Source: Diphasiastrum complanatum | Lineage: Eukaryota > Streptophyta > Lycopodiopsida > Lycopodiales > Lycopodiaceae | Direction of reading: 5' to 3' | DNA length: 64,000 bases | Assembly (NCBI GenBank): GCA_029204225.1 | Contig: CM055100.1 | Coordinates: forward strand, 29,092,649 to 29,156,648 | Shown: one piece after another, positions 1 through 10,689 of the stretch | Position numbering within the stretch: position 1 is the first letter of the stretch | Layout of the letters: every line of letters starts with the position of its first letter | Notes under the pieces: generated by a model | What the model was told of the DNA's origin: nothing | Database searches by the model: none | The model's input: the letters and a program-made list of their open reading frames with translations, nothing else | Program-made: the position numbers and the translations under genes

Positions 1-1
1 A

Positions 2-223
2 CCATCAACAACATCATCTGAGATTTCTCAATTAACTACTTATCAAGAAATGACTCATGTAACACAACCTATTACAAGTGTTAATTTCTCATTTTTCGAT
101 TCAGATATTGGAGAGACAATGTTAAAAAAATATTTTGATGAATTAGAAGAATTAGCGAGTGATGATTCACAAGATTCAATTCACTCAGTCACGGATTCAA
201 GTAAATCTACAAATTCTCGTTAG
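2..223 (+). pseudogene. Open coding-like stretch at the left edge, probably 5' part of the DUF7869-type gene
   Basis: One frame stays open from base 2 to a TAG at 221 (73 codons) with no start codon, so it enters from outside the window. The peptide is rich in Ser, Thr, Asp and Glu (for example ELEELASDDSQDS), like a disordered linker. It lies upstream of, and on the same strand as, the decayed DUF7869-type sequence that follows, so it may be its N-terminal part. The next 500 bases are broken by stops in all + frames. I recognise no domain here. Confidence 0.3.
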
Positions 224-719
224 CTTGTTGACCGTCAATGCACAATAAGGCCCACCTCTCAAATCCCGATTTTGATCAAATTTAAAAGAGCTATATTTAT
301 TGAAAATCTTGAAGTACAGAACTAGTTGAGGTAAATGAACAATTTGATGGTGATACAGATATTCAAAATCAAAAGATTTATATACCTTCTCAGCCTGTTC
401 AAGCAACTACAAGTGGCACGAGATCAATTTACAAATCTGACTTCAAAAGAAAAGAAAGATATAAGAGATACTTGAAATCTTCATCATTTTTGGCAAAATG
501 TCAAAAAAAATTGATTATAAGAGAAGAGATTCGGAAGATACAATGTATTATTTGTTTTTCATCCTCTTGCTTACAAGCATCAAAAAAAATTGAGGGATTG
601 AGATCCAATTTTTTTTTTTGAGAAGTAAAGATGAAAAGAATTGATATTTGTGTGCAACAGTGAGACCTTTGAAAATTCATGACTTCAAATAATGCACACG
701 GCTTCAAAAAGATCCAACA

Positions 720-2160
720 TTACAAGGATCTCTTCAAAGTCGAACTGTTTTTTCTGATGCTTTGAATGTTATGGCTTGGGTAAGCATTTTTTGTGGATGT
801 GCATGGAGAAAAATTACCAGATTCGTTATATTTTCACTTGCTAGATAATTTTACAAAATTGGAGATATTTTTTATAGGAGTTTTCCAAGAGAAAAAATGT
901 TGCCTATTAAAGTTACTCGTATTTTTTTAGGATTTGGAAAAGAGATTTTGGTTTGGTGAATATTCCTAAAAAAATCATGAATGATAGTATGTTCTACTTG
1001 CTAGTTGTTAAATCTGCCAAACAACTTGCAAAGACCAATGATGAGAAAGGCAAAAACTAATTGAATGTAAATACTTTTAAACCTTTTTTTTTATTTTTAT
1101 GTTAAATTTCAAAATCATTAATGTTATGATATTATTATATTTTTATTAAATATCTTGATTGTATTTTTAGTGGATATTGCAAAAGCGGTTCAAGTGCATA
1201 GAGATCAACAAACAGTTGAAAAAGAAAACTGGCCAAACATCGAAAGAAATATTTGGAATGTCCGCAAAAGTGTCACGGCCTTGCCATTGATGGCATGGAT
1301 TAGAAAAAAATGATGTTACCTCATTTTGTTAGCGTGCCAAAAAATTTAAATGAGGCAAATTATATTCAAGTTCATCTTGTTGGAGCACTTGTGTTTAATG
1401 GCACATTGGAGTCGAAAGAATTTTTTTAATATCCCAATATTTGAAATGATTCAAATTTGACAATTACCATTATACAAAAGATAATTTGTGAGTTTGGTGA
1501 TAATCTTTTGGAATACTCTATTTATATTGTTAGGGAGAATAAAAATCAACCTTTCTTGGCTTACTTGTCCATGTTGGTAGAGAAATGTTTTTTAAAAATA
1601 AAAATAAAAATAGGATTTTTGTGGGTGGGTCACACCCACGATTAAATTTGATCAAATGTTCAGCTGTTTTTTCAAAAGACAGAGACATAAGAAGGCATTC
1701 TTTTTACCAGTGCTTCAAAGCATTGTCAGAGAATCATACGTGCCAAAGCCAAATGTGTCGTTAATTTAACACATATGATTTTCGTGAATATATTAAGACG
1801 TCCAACGAAACAGAGTGTTGTGTTGCCACTATTAATGACATTAGCTTTCAACATTAGTTCAAAATCAAATGTAATGAAACTGCCATCACATTGTTATGGA
1901 CACATTGTTATGGAGCAAACAATTTTCAAGTTTAGCCTCATGAGTACCTTCTGAAGGAGTACGATTTTTGCTCAATATGTCATTGGCTCAAATCAAGCTT
2001 GTTGCGCTGTCTCCCTTGAAGTCCATGCTAGAAGAACAAAAAACCCAAAGAGAGCATCGTGAGCTTGATCCATTTGCCTCATTAGAATTTAGAAAAAGTA
2101 CTACATGTCCATTGGTTGTGCACCACTTCAACGAATGCTTTTTTGAGAAGGTACAAATTT
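720..2160 (+). pseudogene. Decayed DUF7869-type transposon gene
   Basis: Translating the + strand with frame changes recovers several blocks typical, to my recollection, of the plant DUF7869 domain. These are LAIDGMD near 1280, LPHFVSVPKNLNEANYIQ from 1316, ENKNQPFLAYLSMLVEKC from 1531 and GFLWVGHTHD ending near 1642. In intact members the last block continues as GHTHEDID. Here it runs into a TAA two codons on, and at least three other frameshifts or stops separate the blocks. DUF7869 proteins are found in many copies in plant genomes, often in transposon-like settings; their biochemical role is not established. Reading continues weakly to about 2160. This is a dead copy. The domain name is from memory and is the least certain part of the call. 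Confidence 0.5.
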
Positions 2161-3201
2161 GAAATGTTATAAGTAGATCCGAAGGGCAAGAGAAAGTGAT
2201 TGGCAAAAAATCAACCAAGAGATGACGATTTGAATTTACAAGATGTAGAAATTTTGGCATTTAATTTTGAGCTAACAATGAGCAATCATCTACGAAAATC
2301 AACTATATTCATATTGCAAGAATGACTTGGATTAATGAGACAACCATCATTCTCAACTCGTCATCAATAGAGAAAAGTTGACTTACAAGATTTTTTTTAT
2401 CAGCATTGGATGTAGATTCTGAGGACGATAAGCCAATCGACTCTAATGGAAAAGACGTGTCGTCCACCTCATTGGTTGAAAATGAGAGTGTTCAAAATAT
2501 GTCAAGTTCTGAACTGAGAGGCATTAGTAAAAATTTCTCAGAAAATGTACTTTGAAAAAAAAAATATGTATAATATAATTTAAGCCCTTTTGTATTTTAA
2601 TGGCATTTGGACTTTTAAAAATTATGTTTTGTCTTAAAATATTATGTTGTATCTAATTATGATGCTTTTATGAAGTTTGCAGGAAAAAAAAAAAAAACTT
2701 GTAGTGCTTTATTGAAAATATGCATTTTTTGGGATTTCTTTTTAGATAATTTAGAAAATTCCTTAAAAAAAACCATGATTATGGCCTAAAACTAGGACCA
2801 CTAAAAAACACCGAAAAAAGTTACTCCTTTTTAGGTCAAAGTCCCAAAAATGTCATCACATTTGACTAGCTTCATTTAGCGTGCTACCACGTCAACTAGA
2901 CAATTGACAGTTTGTTGATTCAAGTCAGAGTCACATAAGTTGGAGTTGAGGGTGACAAAGGTTTGAATGTTCAATTCGATAGTTGTTCGAATCATTCATT
3001 TGAGCATCCATCGATAGTTGACACTCGAAACTGCTTCGATAGTTCGATCTTCTTTGAAAGTTTGACTGCCTTCAATAGTTTGACTATCACATAGATAGTT
3101 GTCTTCAATTATCGTGTATTTCTGCAGACTATGCGAGGATGCGAATAAATATGCAACAACATGAATGAATCTAGATTGACTATTGGATTTAGGGAGAGAA
3201 G
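2161..3201. other. Non-coding stretch with degenerate TCGATAGTT repeats
   Basis: No convincing coding sequence is seen. From about 2940 to 3125 the DNA carries repeated near-copies of GATAGTTCGAC/GATAGTTTGAC at short intervals. The same motif family reappears in inverted orientation (TCGACTATC) inside the adjoining LTR at 3460-3590. Confidence 0.5.
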
Positions 3202-4240
3202 TGTTGGATTTTAATTTATTCCTAGTAACCTAAATTTATCTTCTGAGTACTCCTACACAATATAAATATTCACTCTCTACAATAGTCTATAGAAATGAAC
3301 AATTATTTGAAACAATCTACAGTTTTACAAGCATTGTCGAACAATTTGCAGAAATACACATAGATTCGAAGCCAAGCAATGAATCGACTCCAACACTCCA
3401 CACTCAAGTTCAAAGTCAAGCTGTCAAGCAAAACGATCGACATCAAATTAACACGATCGATTGTGTGCATTGTTCACTATCGACTATCAACAATCATCGA
3501 CTATCCACTATTGAACTATCGACACTATCAGACTGTCTCCACTATTGAATTGTCGAACACTATCAAACTATCAACTGTCGAATGGTATCACTCGAAATGG
3601 AGCTCTTTCTCTGTTGAATCAAATCCAAACTACATCACCATTCAAACATGCTACTATATATAGTCTAAATAGTTTAGTCTTATCTTGTAAACTAGGCTAC
3701 ATCGTGCTTAACACACCAGCTAGCCACGATCTCTGTAACCTTGTACATATATACAATATTAAAAAAAAGACAATGATGCGTGATTTAGAGTTTGAACAAG
3801 AACTCGATTGTATCAGAATTATCTGACTCCTCAAAGTTAGAGATTTTGAGAGAGAGTGAGAGTAATTCAAAGTGATAGAGATATTGTTTCAATCTACTAT
3901 AACAAGCATAGTAGGATCATAGCGCATAACACACTAGTACTGTGAACCATTATCGGGCACATGATTCACCCTTTTATGATCTGATCGTTGTTATCACAAT
4001 AGCTTAATATATAGATTTTCTTTGTTCTTCACGTGCATTAGTACTGTCGAATGCTCTCTTATTTGTTTCTCTTTTTCATTTTGATACCCAAATATTCTAC
4101 CAGTCAATCGAATGATCAAAGTAATTGTCTGAATTCAGTAGTTCAATTCAATCCTTATTGTATTCATTGTTTTTCTTTGTTTGGATATAACTCATACATC
4201 CATGAGGTGTCGAGTTCAATAATCATCTAAAGATCCAACA
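3202..4240 (+). repeat. 5' LTR of the truncated copia element
   Basis: The segment begins TGTTGGAT and ends ATCCAACA, perfect 8-bp terminal inverted repeats of the TG...CA type expected of an LTR, and it is followed three bases later by a tRNA primer site. Length is about 1039 bp. A TATA-like run (CTACTATATATAG) sits near 3650, a plausible U3 promoter. The 3460-3590 segment is a cluster of short TCGACTATC/GAACTATCGA near-palindromes. Confidence 0.8.
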
Positions 4241-4243
4241 AGG

Positions 4244-4256
4244 TGGTATCAGAGCA
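4244..4256 (+). other. Primer binding site for initiator-Met tRNA
   Basis: TGGTATCAGAGCA, three bases after the LTR end. It matches the canonical plant copia priming site complementary to the 3' end of initiator methionine tRNA. Confidence 0.85.
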
Positions 4257-4319
4257 GGTTTGAATTATCAATTGAATTCACAATTATTACCATTCTTAGA
4301 AGCCTTTCACTTTTGTTGG

Positions 4320-6475
4320 TAAGACGAAAGATAGGTCAAAGTTAGAATGCTTCTATTGTGGAATCAAAGGGCATTTTGCTAATGATTGCTTCAGGAAGAA
4401 GAGAGTCAAGGTGAGAAGCAAACCAATCTAACTATTGATAGATGGTGTTGATGAACAATTGTCAAATGATGCTTTTGTTATGTCATCATGCTTGTTGGCT
4501 AATCATGGAAACATTGATCCTTGGTGGATTGATAGTGGAGCTACATCACATATGACATTTCATGAGGAGTATTATGAACATCCTTGATGGCTTTTGAAGG
4601 TGACAAGAAGGTTATCTACACAGCCAATAATGGTGAGTGTGCAATCAAAGGAATTGCACAATTCCTATTTCCCTCTCTACTGATAGGAATATCAATTTGA
4701 AGGATGTTTTGTTCATTCCATATATTACTAAGAATCTTCTTAGTGTGAATCACTGATGCTTGACAAGAAATTCAAAGTGGAGTTTGTTGGTGATGCTTGT
4801 TTGATCAAGAAAGAGTATGAATTGATTGCAAAAGGGAAGAGGCAAAGTAAATTGTTCAAACTTGATGCTTGTGTTGTTGCTAACCAAGTTGGATGCATGG
4901 CAAAAGAGCAAATGTGCAAGAGGTATGGCACAAGAGGTTGGGACATCTCAATTACAAGTCATTGGAGGTGATGGCAAAAGGGGAAGTTGTTTTTGATCTC
5001 TTTAATAGTTCAATTTTTTCGTTCTTTTTGAGAAAGCCAAAGTTGTCCTTAAAACAAGTTGAAGGTGCCCTTAAAAAATTGGCGAAGGTGTCTTTAACAG
5101 TTTAACCCTTAAAAATAGAGGACCTTCAGGAATTTTCTCTCTCTTCGCATTTTTTGAGAAAATGCAAAAGGGGGCAAAAGTGTTGAAAATAGTTAAACTG
5201 TTGAACTGTGAACAAGTTGACTTCTTTCAAAATAATTGAACGGAAGAAGAAGGGGTAAGTGTTGCAGTTTTTGGGAAAGTGCAAAAAATGCGAACTGCGA
5301 CACTTAGTGTATTTTTGCGGACTGCTAAAAAATAATGTAAATCTGCAGACTTGTTCTAAATGCAAGTTTTGTGGAAGTCCATGAAGATGGCCAAGTCTTC
5401 AATGACTTCAAGTTATTAAACTTAACATCTGAACTTTAAATTATGATACAATTGGTTACCCTTTGCTGGAGATCAACCGGAAGTCTGTTGTAGACATTCT
5501 TCAGGTAATTGGTTGTCTAAGTTATGATTCACCAAGGAGGCAGCTGTGGGTTTGATTTCCAACACAATTCTCTAGCAAGATCAAGTTCTTGAGGAGTGAG
5601 AATAGTGGTGAGTACACTTCTACCGAGTTCAAGGCTTTTTGTGATGAGCATGGGATCAAGAGGGAGTACACAAGTCCAAGGACGCCACAACAAAATGGAG
5701 TGGCCGAGAGGAAGAATAGAACCTTATGTGAAGGAGCTAAAGCTATGAGGTTAGGTGCAAATCTTCCAAAACCATTTTGGGATCACGCTTTGTTGTGTGT
5801 TTTTTCTATGCAATAGGTGACCGAGTGCTATTTTGGATGGAAATACCCCTTTTGAGGTATTGTTTGGAAGAAGGCCGAGTGTCAAGTTCTTCAAAACTTT
5901 TGTATGTATATGCTATATCAACATCACTCTTGATGATAGAACCTAGGAGGATTCATCTTCAAAGAAAGGTGTGTTTGTTGGCTATAGTGAGGTAAGCAAG
6001 GCTTACAAAGTTTTTATTCCTTCTACTAAGAAAGTGATCATTGGAAGAGATGTCATTTTTGATGAGGAAAACTTTCCAAAAGTGTCTTCAAGTGGTAGTG
6101 TGGATGTTGGATCTAACATTCTTGATGATGGCATTGTTGATGATACTTTGGATGTTGATATTAAAGAGCCTAGTTCAAATCAAAAGCCAAGGAGGACATC
6201 AAGGAAAAGGGAACAACCTTTGAGACCCACTTATGATGAGAAAGGTAAGCAAGTTGTTGTTGGTACAGATTTTGCTTTCCTAACCTCTTTTGATGACCCT
6301 ACATGTGTAGATGAAGCAAGTCAAAAAGAGGAGTGGATTCAAGCAATGGATCTTGAGTATCAAGCTCTTATGGAAAATGAAACATGGAGATTGGTGGAAC
6401 TTCCAAAGGACAAGAAAGCTATTGGATGCAAATGGATCTTCAAGGTGAAGAGAAATCGAGAACAATGTCTCAATT
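4320..6475 (+). pseudogene. Copia gag-pol remnant (zinc knuckle, protease, integrase, start of RT)
   Basis: The remnant shows, in order: a zinc knuckle (CFYCGIKGHFANDC near 4350), the retropepsin active-site region (DPWWIDSGATSHMT near 4515), the GAG-pre-integrase signature (WHKRLGHLNYKSLE near 4928, in another frame), integrase core residues (SENSGEYTSTEF, then TPQQNGVAER, 5589-5715), the integrase C-terminal part (VFVGYSEVSKAYKVFIPS from 5974) and the reverse transcriptase entry (EWIQAMDLEYQALMENETW near 6330). Between these lie stop codons and frame changes. Only the last stretch, 5971-6477, is open for more than 150 codons. A full-length relative of the same order lies at 10690-14658. Confidence 0.85.
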
Positions 6476-7382
6476 AATTTTGGAGTTTTTAATTTTTTAG
6501 GACTATTTTCTACATATGCTACCAAAAGAGCCAGATAAGAAAAACAATAAAAACTTACTAATTCTTGAAGTGGGATTTTCTCAAGTTCGAATCTCATTTC
6601 AATACAACTATAAGCCAAACAAGACAAATTTGATCAACAAGTCACAATTTAGTTAACTTTCTAAAATTTATTAATGCTTTGTCTAATATCTATGAGTACC
6701 TAATATAATTGTCCAAAATTAGTGTCAATCCAAATAACATAGACAACTTTTGAACATAAACATTGATATAGAATTTCAAAAGAAACATAAACATAATTTG
6801 ATATTTAAAAGAAACATAAACATCAATGAATCATATACTACTTTGAACAAGCTGTATTATAAAAACTCTCATAGAAATCTAATCACAATGTGTATATTTA
6901 TAATTAATGGTCTTGGGCCAAGCCCTACATTAGTCAAGAGACTATTACAAAAGAAGCACAACTTTGGTGCAATTCTAGACAAATTTGTAGAAGTTTAACA
7001 TTTTAGACTAGTGATTTACTATCTCGTTATTCTAAAGGTTGAGAATTAGAAACTATTTTCAACGTTTAGAATTTCTAAAAGTCGTTAAACTTTCTACATC
7101 ATGATTCCTCATGGTCTTACAATACACATGCCATGGAATATGATTTACTTATAATAGGGTGACATGCCCACACCCTAGCATACAAAAAGTCAGCTTTCTA
7201 CAAAATTGCCAAGTTGGATTTACAACTGAATTTACAGAAGGAATTACACGTCTTTTGGAGCCAAATTTGGCCTTGTGGCAGATTCAGAATCTACCAACAC
7301 TCACTAAATTAAATACATTACAAGTCCAATAATTATGGCGACAAATATTGTAACCATGGCTCTACAACTACAATCATGAACT
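6476..7382. other. AT-rich non-coding DNA
   Basis: No reading frame with recognisable content on either strand. The stretch separates the truncated copia element from the 3' end of the minus-strand pseudogene. Near-repeats of AAACATAAACAT occur at 6750-6825. Confidence 0.5.
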
Positions 7383-9196
7383 CTACTCATCAATATCAGC
7401 TGCACATTCATCGGATAATTTGGACAGGTATTCTTTGATGTGTGCTACTGATATTTCCGGAATAGATATTGATTTTTCCACAGTATAGTCATGTGCTTTA
7501 ATTGTTTTTTTTGCCTTTGATTTCCATGCATGAACAACTGTATCTACATCCATATATTGTGGTTCGTCATTGTTCGGAATCCATTCTTTCTCTAAGCAAT
7601 TTTTGTACAGCTCCGAGTTGTGAACTTGTCTCTGGTTTCTACGTCGTTGATTAGATTTTGGTTCATACCATAATGCTTTAAACTTTGTGGCCAAGCCCTT
7701 TGAGTTTTTCTTCACTTCGACAACTTTTGCCACCCAAATAGGTGTGGAACCCTCCACAACATCTTCATCTGGAGGCCGCATTGCAACGAACTTGTCCAAC
7801 ACAACTTCTCTATGTGGAATGAATTCAACCAGAGGTGCATCAGCTTTTCGTCCACAAAACCTCCGAGGTAATAACTCTACATCCATTTTGACCTCATTGA
7901 TCGAAGTTGATACAAGTGAATTGAAAGTGTGCCGGTGTTTCCATGAAACTTGTACACAATGGAATAACGTGCCTTAGCAATTACTTGTCAAAACATTCCA
8001 TGGGAGATTTCCAATAGATTCTGATATGCTTTTATGCATATAGCTTTAGCATCCAACGCAGATTTGAAACGCAATTTTGGTTCCTCCAAAATATCAAACA
8101 TTGCATCTGACTTTTCTCGTCTATGAAAAAAACATTTCAACATCTGCAATAATTGATTATGCTTATCAGCTTCTCGTTTTCTCCGCACACCTAGTCGCAA
8201 GTCTTCACATTCTTTGTAGGTAATTTGTGGAATGCACAACTTACTACAACATGGTTGCATCAATGTTTCCCTTATATTTTTTGACGATAAAACATATTCT
8301 GTCTTTTTTGGTGCAACATAAGCAAGCACACGTTTTCTTTTGAGACTCTGAGTAGTTCCAAAGGATGCTGAATCTACTTGAGGCTCTCTTTGTACATCTT
8401 CCAAAAGTTCATTTGCTTGTGACCATCTTGATCTTGTAAGATTGTTTGTCATATTAGCATAATGTAATATGTTGCTTGTGTATTCATGTTCATCGAAATC
8501 GAATTCCGAAAAATCTGAATTACGTCGGGTGGATGGATCTACACTTGCAAAAATTGGCGACTTCGGTATATGCTTTGTTTAATGCTGATTTCAGAACGAA
8601 ATCTTTTATTTTTGTAGTTATCAAGAGCCTCTCCAACATCCTCCACATCTATAAGAATATCCGAGTTATATGCTGATGCAGATATATTAGTGCGAGTGAC
8701 CACATCCTCGACATCTATCAAGATATCCGAATTATAGTTACTTGTTCTTGACATATTACGATCATGAGAAATATCTTCGATTCCTGTCAATATCCGAGTT
8801 ATAGTTACTTGATCTTGACATATTACGACCTTGAAAAATATCTTCGATTCCTACCAAGATATTCAAGTTATAGTTACTTGATATAGTTGTATTACAATCA
8901 GCAAATCTGTTTTCTACATCTACTGATCTTGTCGACATTTTTTTGGATGCTACCCCTTTTTGAACCACAAGGATGACCCAGCATTTTCTTCATGTTGTTT
9001 CTATTTGAACATTTAGAATAATACGTAAAGCACTCACTTAATGGTTCAGTAAATGATACATGTTTTCTCTTTTTAGTATGCAAAGCTAGCTTTCACAAAC
9101 ACCAAATCATTGTTTGATTTTGCATGTAGAAAGGGTCTCCGTCATCTGTCGTGACATTCACAATATATCTTTTTGTTGTAATTGAAGTCACCTTCA
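7383..9196 (-). pseudogene. Broken minus-strand gene, 3' part (transposon-like, possibly DUF7869-associated)
   Basis: Several - strand blocks read as one protein. From the N-terminal side they are: KVTSITTKRYIVNVTTDDGD starting at the copia junction (9196); HTKKRKHVSFTEPLSECF near 9080; a 22-23-residue tandem repeat (8960-8620); FSEFDFDEHEYTSNILHYAN near 8500; a Cys-containing block PCCSKLCIPQITYKEC (about 8250); and a Lys/Arg-rich tail with IPEISVAHIKEYLSKLSDEC ending in a stop at 7383. Two breaks separate the blocks: a TGA near 7995 and a frame change near 7910. A third frame change lies in the tandem repeat. The PCCSKLC block followed by a charged tail recalls the N- and C-terminal parts of DUF7869-type proteins with the core missing, but this is a guess. 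Its 5' part continues beyond the copia insertion at 15146. Confidence 0.45.
8620..8960 (-). repeat. In-frame tandem repeat, 66-69 bp unit
   Basis: The anchor TTATAGTTACTTG or its near-copy recurs at 8666, 8732, 8799 and 8868, giving periods of 66, 67 and 69 bp. On the minus strand the unit encodes about 22-23 residues like NYNSDILIDVEDV. The 67-bp unit lacks two bases compared with the 69-bp unit, which shifts the frame, so the repeat is split between two overlapping reading frames. Confidence 0.75.
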
Positions 9197-9878
9197 TGTT
9201 AAAAATTCACAATTCTAGCTTGACTAGTTTTGGTCATATGACTTGTAAATAGTTAGATGGTCATGATGTGGCTTGTCACACGTGCCAAATAGCATAGGAT
9301 TCCATTCATAAGGATGTTCTCAAGTAGACCTAAGTGTTAGAACCTTTGGAATGAGTCCAAATTATGCTTAGATACAAGGGAGAAAAAATAGGAGCTATTT
9401 TTGGTAATTTTTGCATTGTTGAGGGATCTCCAAGATTCCAACCCTAACTTGGTAGGGATGAAAGATCCACCAAAATTAGCATTAGGGATAGGTTTAGGGC
9501 TACTCATACCTGCCCAAAACCGTGATGGATCATGTATATATAGGTGATGATATCTCACCAAAATAAATCAAGCAATTTCATGTTTTTTCTCTCATAATGG
9601 TGCAATTGCTCTCTATGTTCATAATTGTTTGAGTACTTGTGATTACTAATGATTATAGGATTGAATGTAGGTCTGGTGTACAGTACTCAGACTGTGGGAG
9701 GCCGTACTTTCACACGTGTGAAGCCTTCTTCAAGGATTTGGGCCATTTAGTGAGGTTCAAGCATAGATTTTTGATGGATTTTGATGGTTCAACTTGTGCT
9801 AATCTTATGAAATTATAATCTATTGTTTCCCTCATCATTTCAAGTGTTTTAGGATCCTTATTTGCTGTAATTTTTACA
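9197..9878 (+). repeat. 5' LTR of the young copia element
   Basis: Starts TGTTAAAAATT and ends TTTTTACA just before the primer site. A TATA-like ATGTATATATAGG lies near 9533. Its first 473 bp match 14673-15145. Confidence 0.9.
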
Positions 9879-9891
9879 TGGTATCAGAGCC
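9879..9891 (+). other. Primer binding site (initiator-Met tRNA)
   Basis: TGGTATCAGAGCC directly abuts the LTR end. This is the standard priming site of plant copia elements. Confidence 0.9.
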
Positions 9892-10689
9892 TAAAGGCTG
9901 AAATGAGCTAAATCCTTGGTTTGCATTCAATTTGATCACAATTTTTGATCTAAATCTTGTGTAGATTGGATCTTAGCATCTAGTATTGATTCTAGAACTC
10001 AAAGTGAGTCAAATACATTGGAGACTGGTGTTGTGTGACTTCATTTGCAGGTGTTTAGGTGTCTAAAACCAGAGGCAAAGTTGAATTCAATTCACATTAC
10101 CAAGATTGCAAGTTTTGCTTGCTCCAAGCATTGATTTCTAAGCGAGTTTTGGAGGTGATTTCATAGAGAAGGCTTTCTAGCATTCAAGGAGAGGGAAGAT
10201 CAGAGTTTTGGGGACTCTTCAAGGCTGTTCTAAGGTGTAGTAGGCACCTCCTAAAGTGATTTAGGTTCAGTCCAACCATTGCTTGACTTATGCACCAAAT
10301 TAGATCAATTTTTCATCAATTTTGATCATTTTTTGCTTGTGATTGGATAGTAGATTGTGTTGCATCCTCATTAAGTTCCATTTAGATCTTTTACAAGTGA
10401 TTTTGGAAGTATATTAGGTTGCTGAAATTCACTCTTGATCAGATCATTTGGAAGCTTTAATGTTCTTTATAGAAAGAGGGGCAATTCTACTAGTATTGTC
10501 TACTTCAATCAAGCAAGTGCATTGTTTCTAGTATTCTATGATTTGATTTTGTTAGAGATCATTCTTAGATCTTTATAGGAAGTCTATTACTGATCTTTTC
10601 AGGTCCCTAAGAAGTGGGATAAGGTAGTCCTTCAATCAAATCAATAGAAGTAACCTTCATTTGTGTCAAGTCCTTGATTAGGAGACTAG
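9892..10689 (+). other. Untranslated leader of the copia element
   Basis: About 800 bp between the primer site and the gag start codon. No open frame of note. It would hold the packaging signal, which cannot be located by eye. Confidence 0.6.

Larger units (their letters stand above)
3202..6475 (+). mobile_element. Ty1/copia retrotransposon, 3'-truncated
   Basis: The element has a complete 5' LTR, a primer binding site and a gag-pol internal region in canonical copia order (zinc knuckle, protease, integrase, start of reverse transcriptase). It stops abruptly near 6465 after the block GCKWIFKVKRN. No second copy of the LTR follows, so reverse transcriptase, RNase H, the polypurine tract and the 3' LTR are missing. 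The coding region is broken by stops and by a segment of about 570 bp (5000-5570) that replaces part of the GAG-pre-integrase and integrase region. It is not autonomous. Confidence 0.85.
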
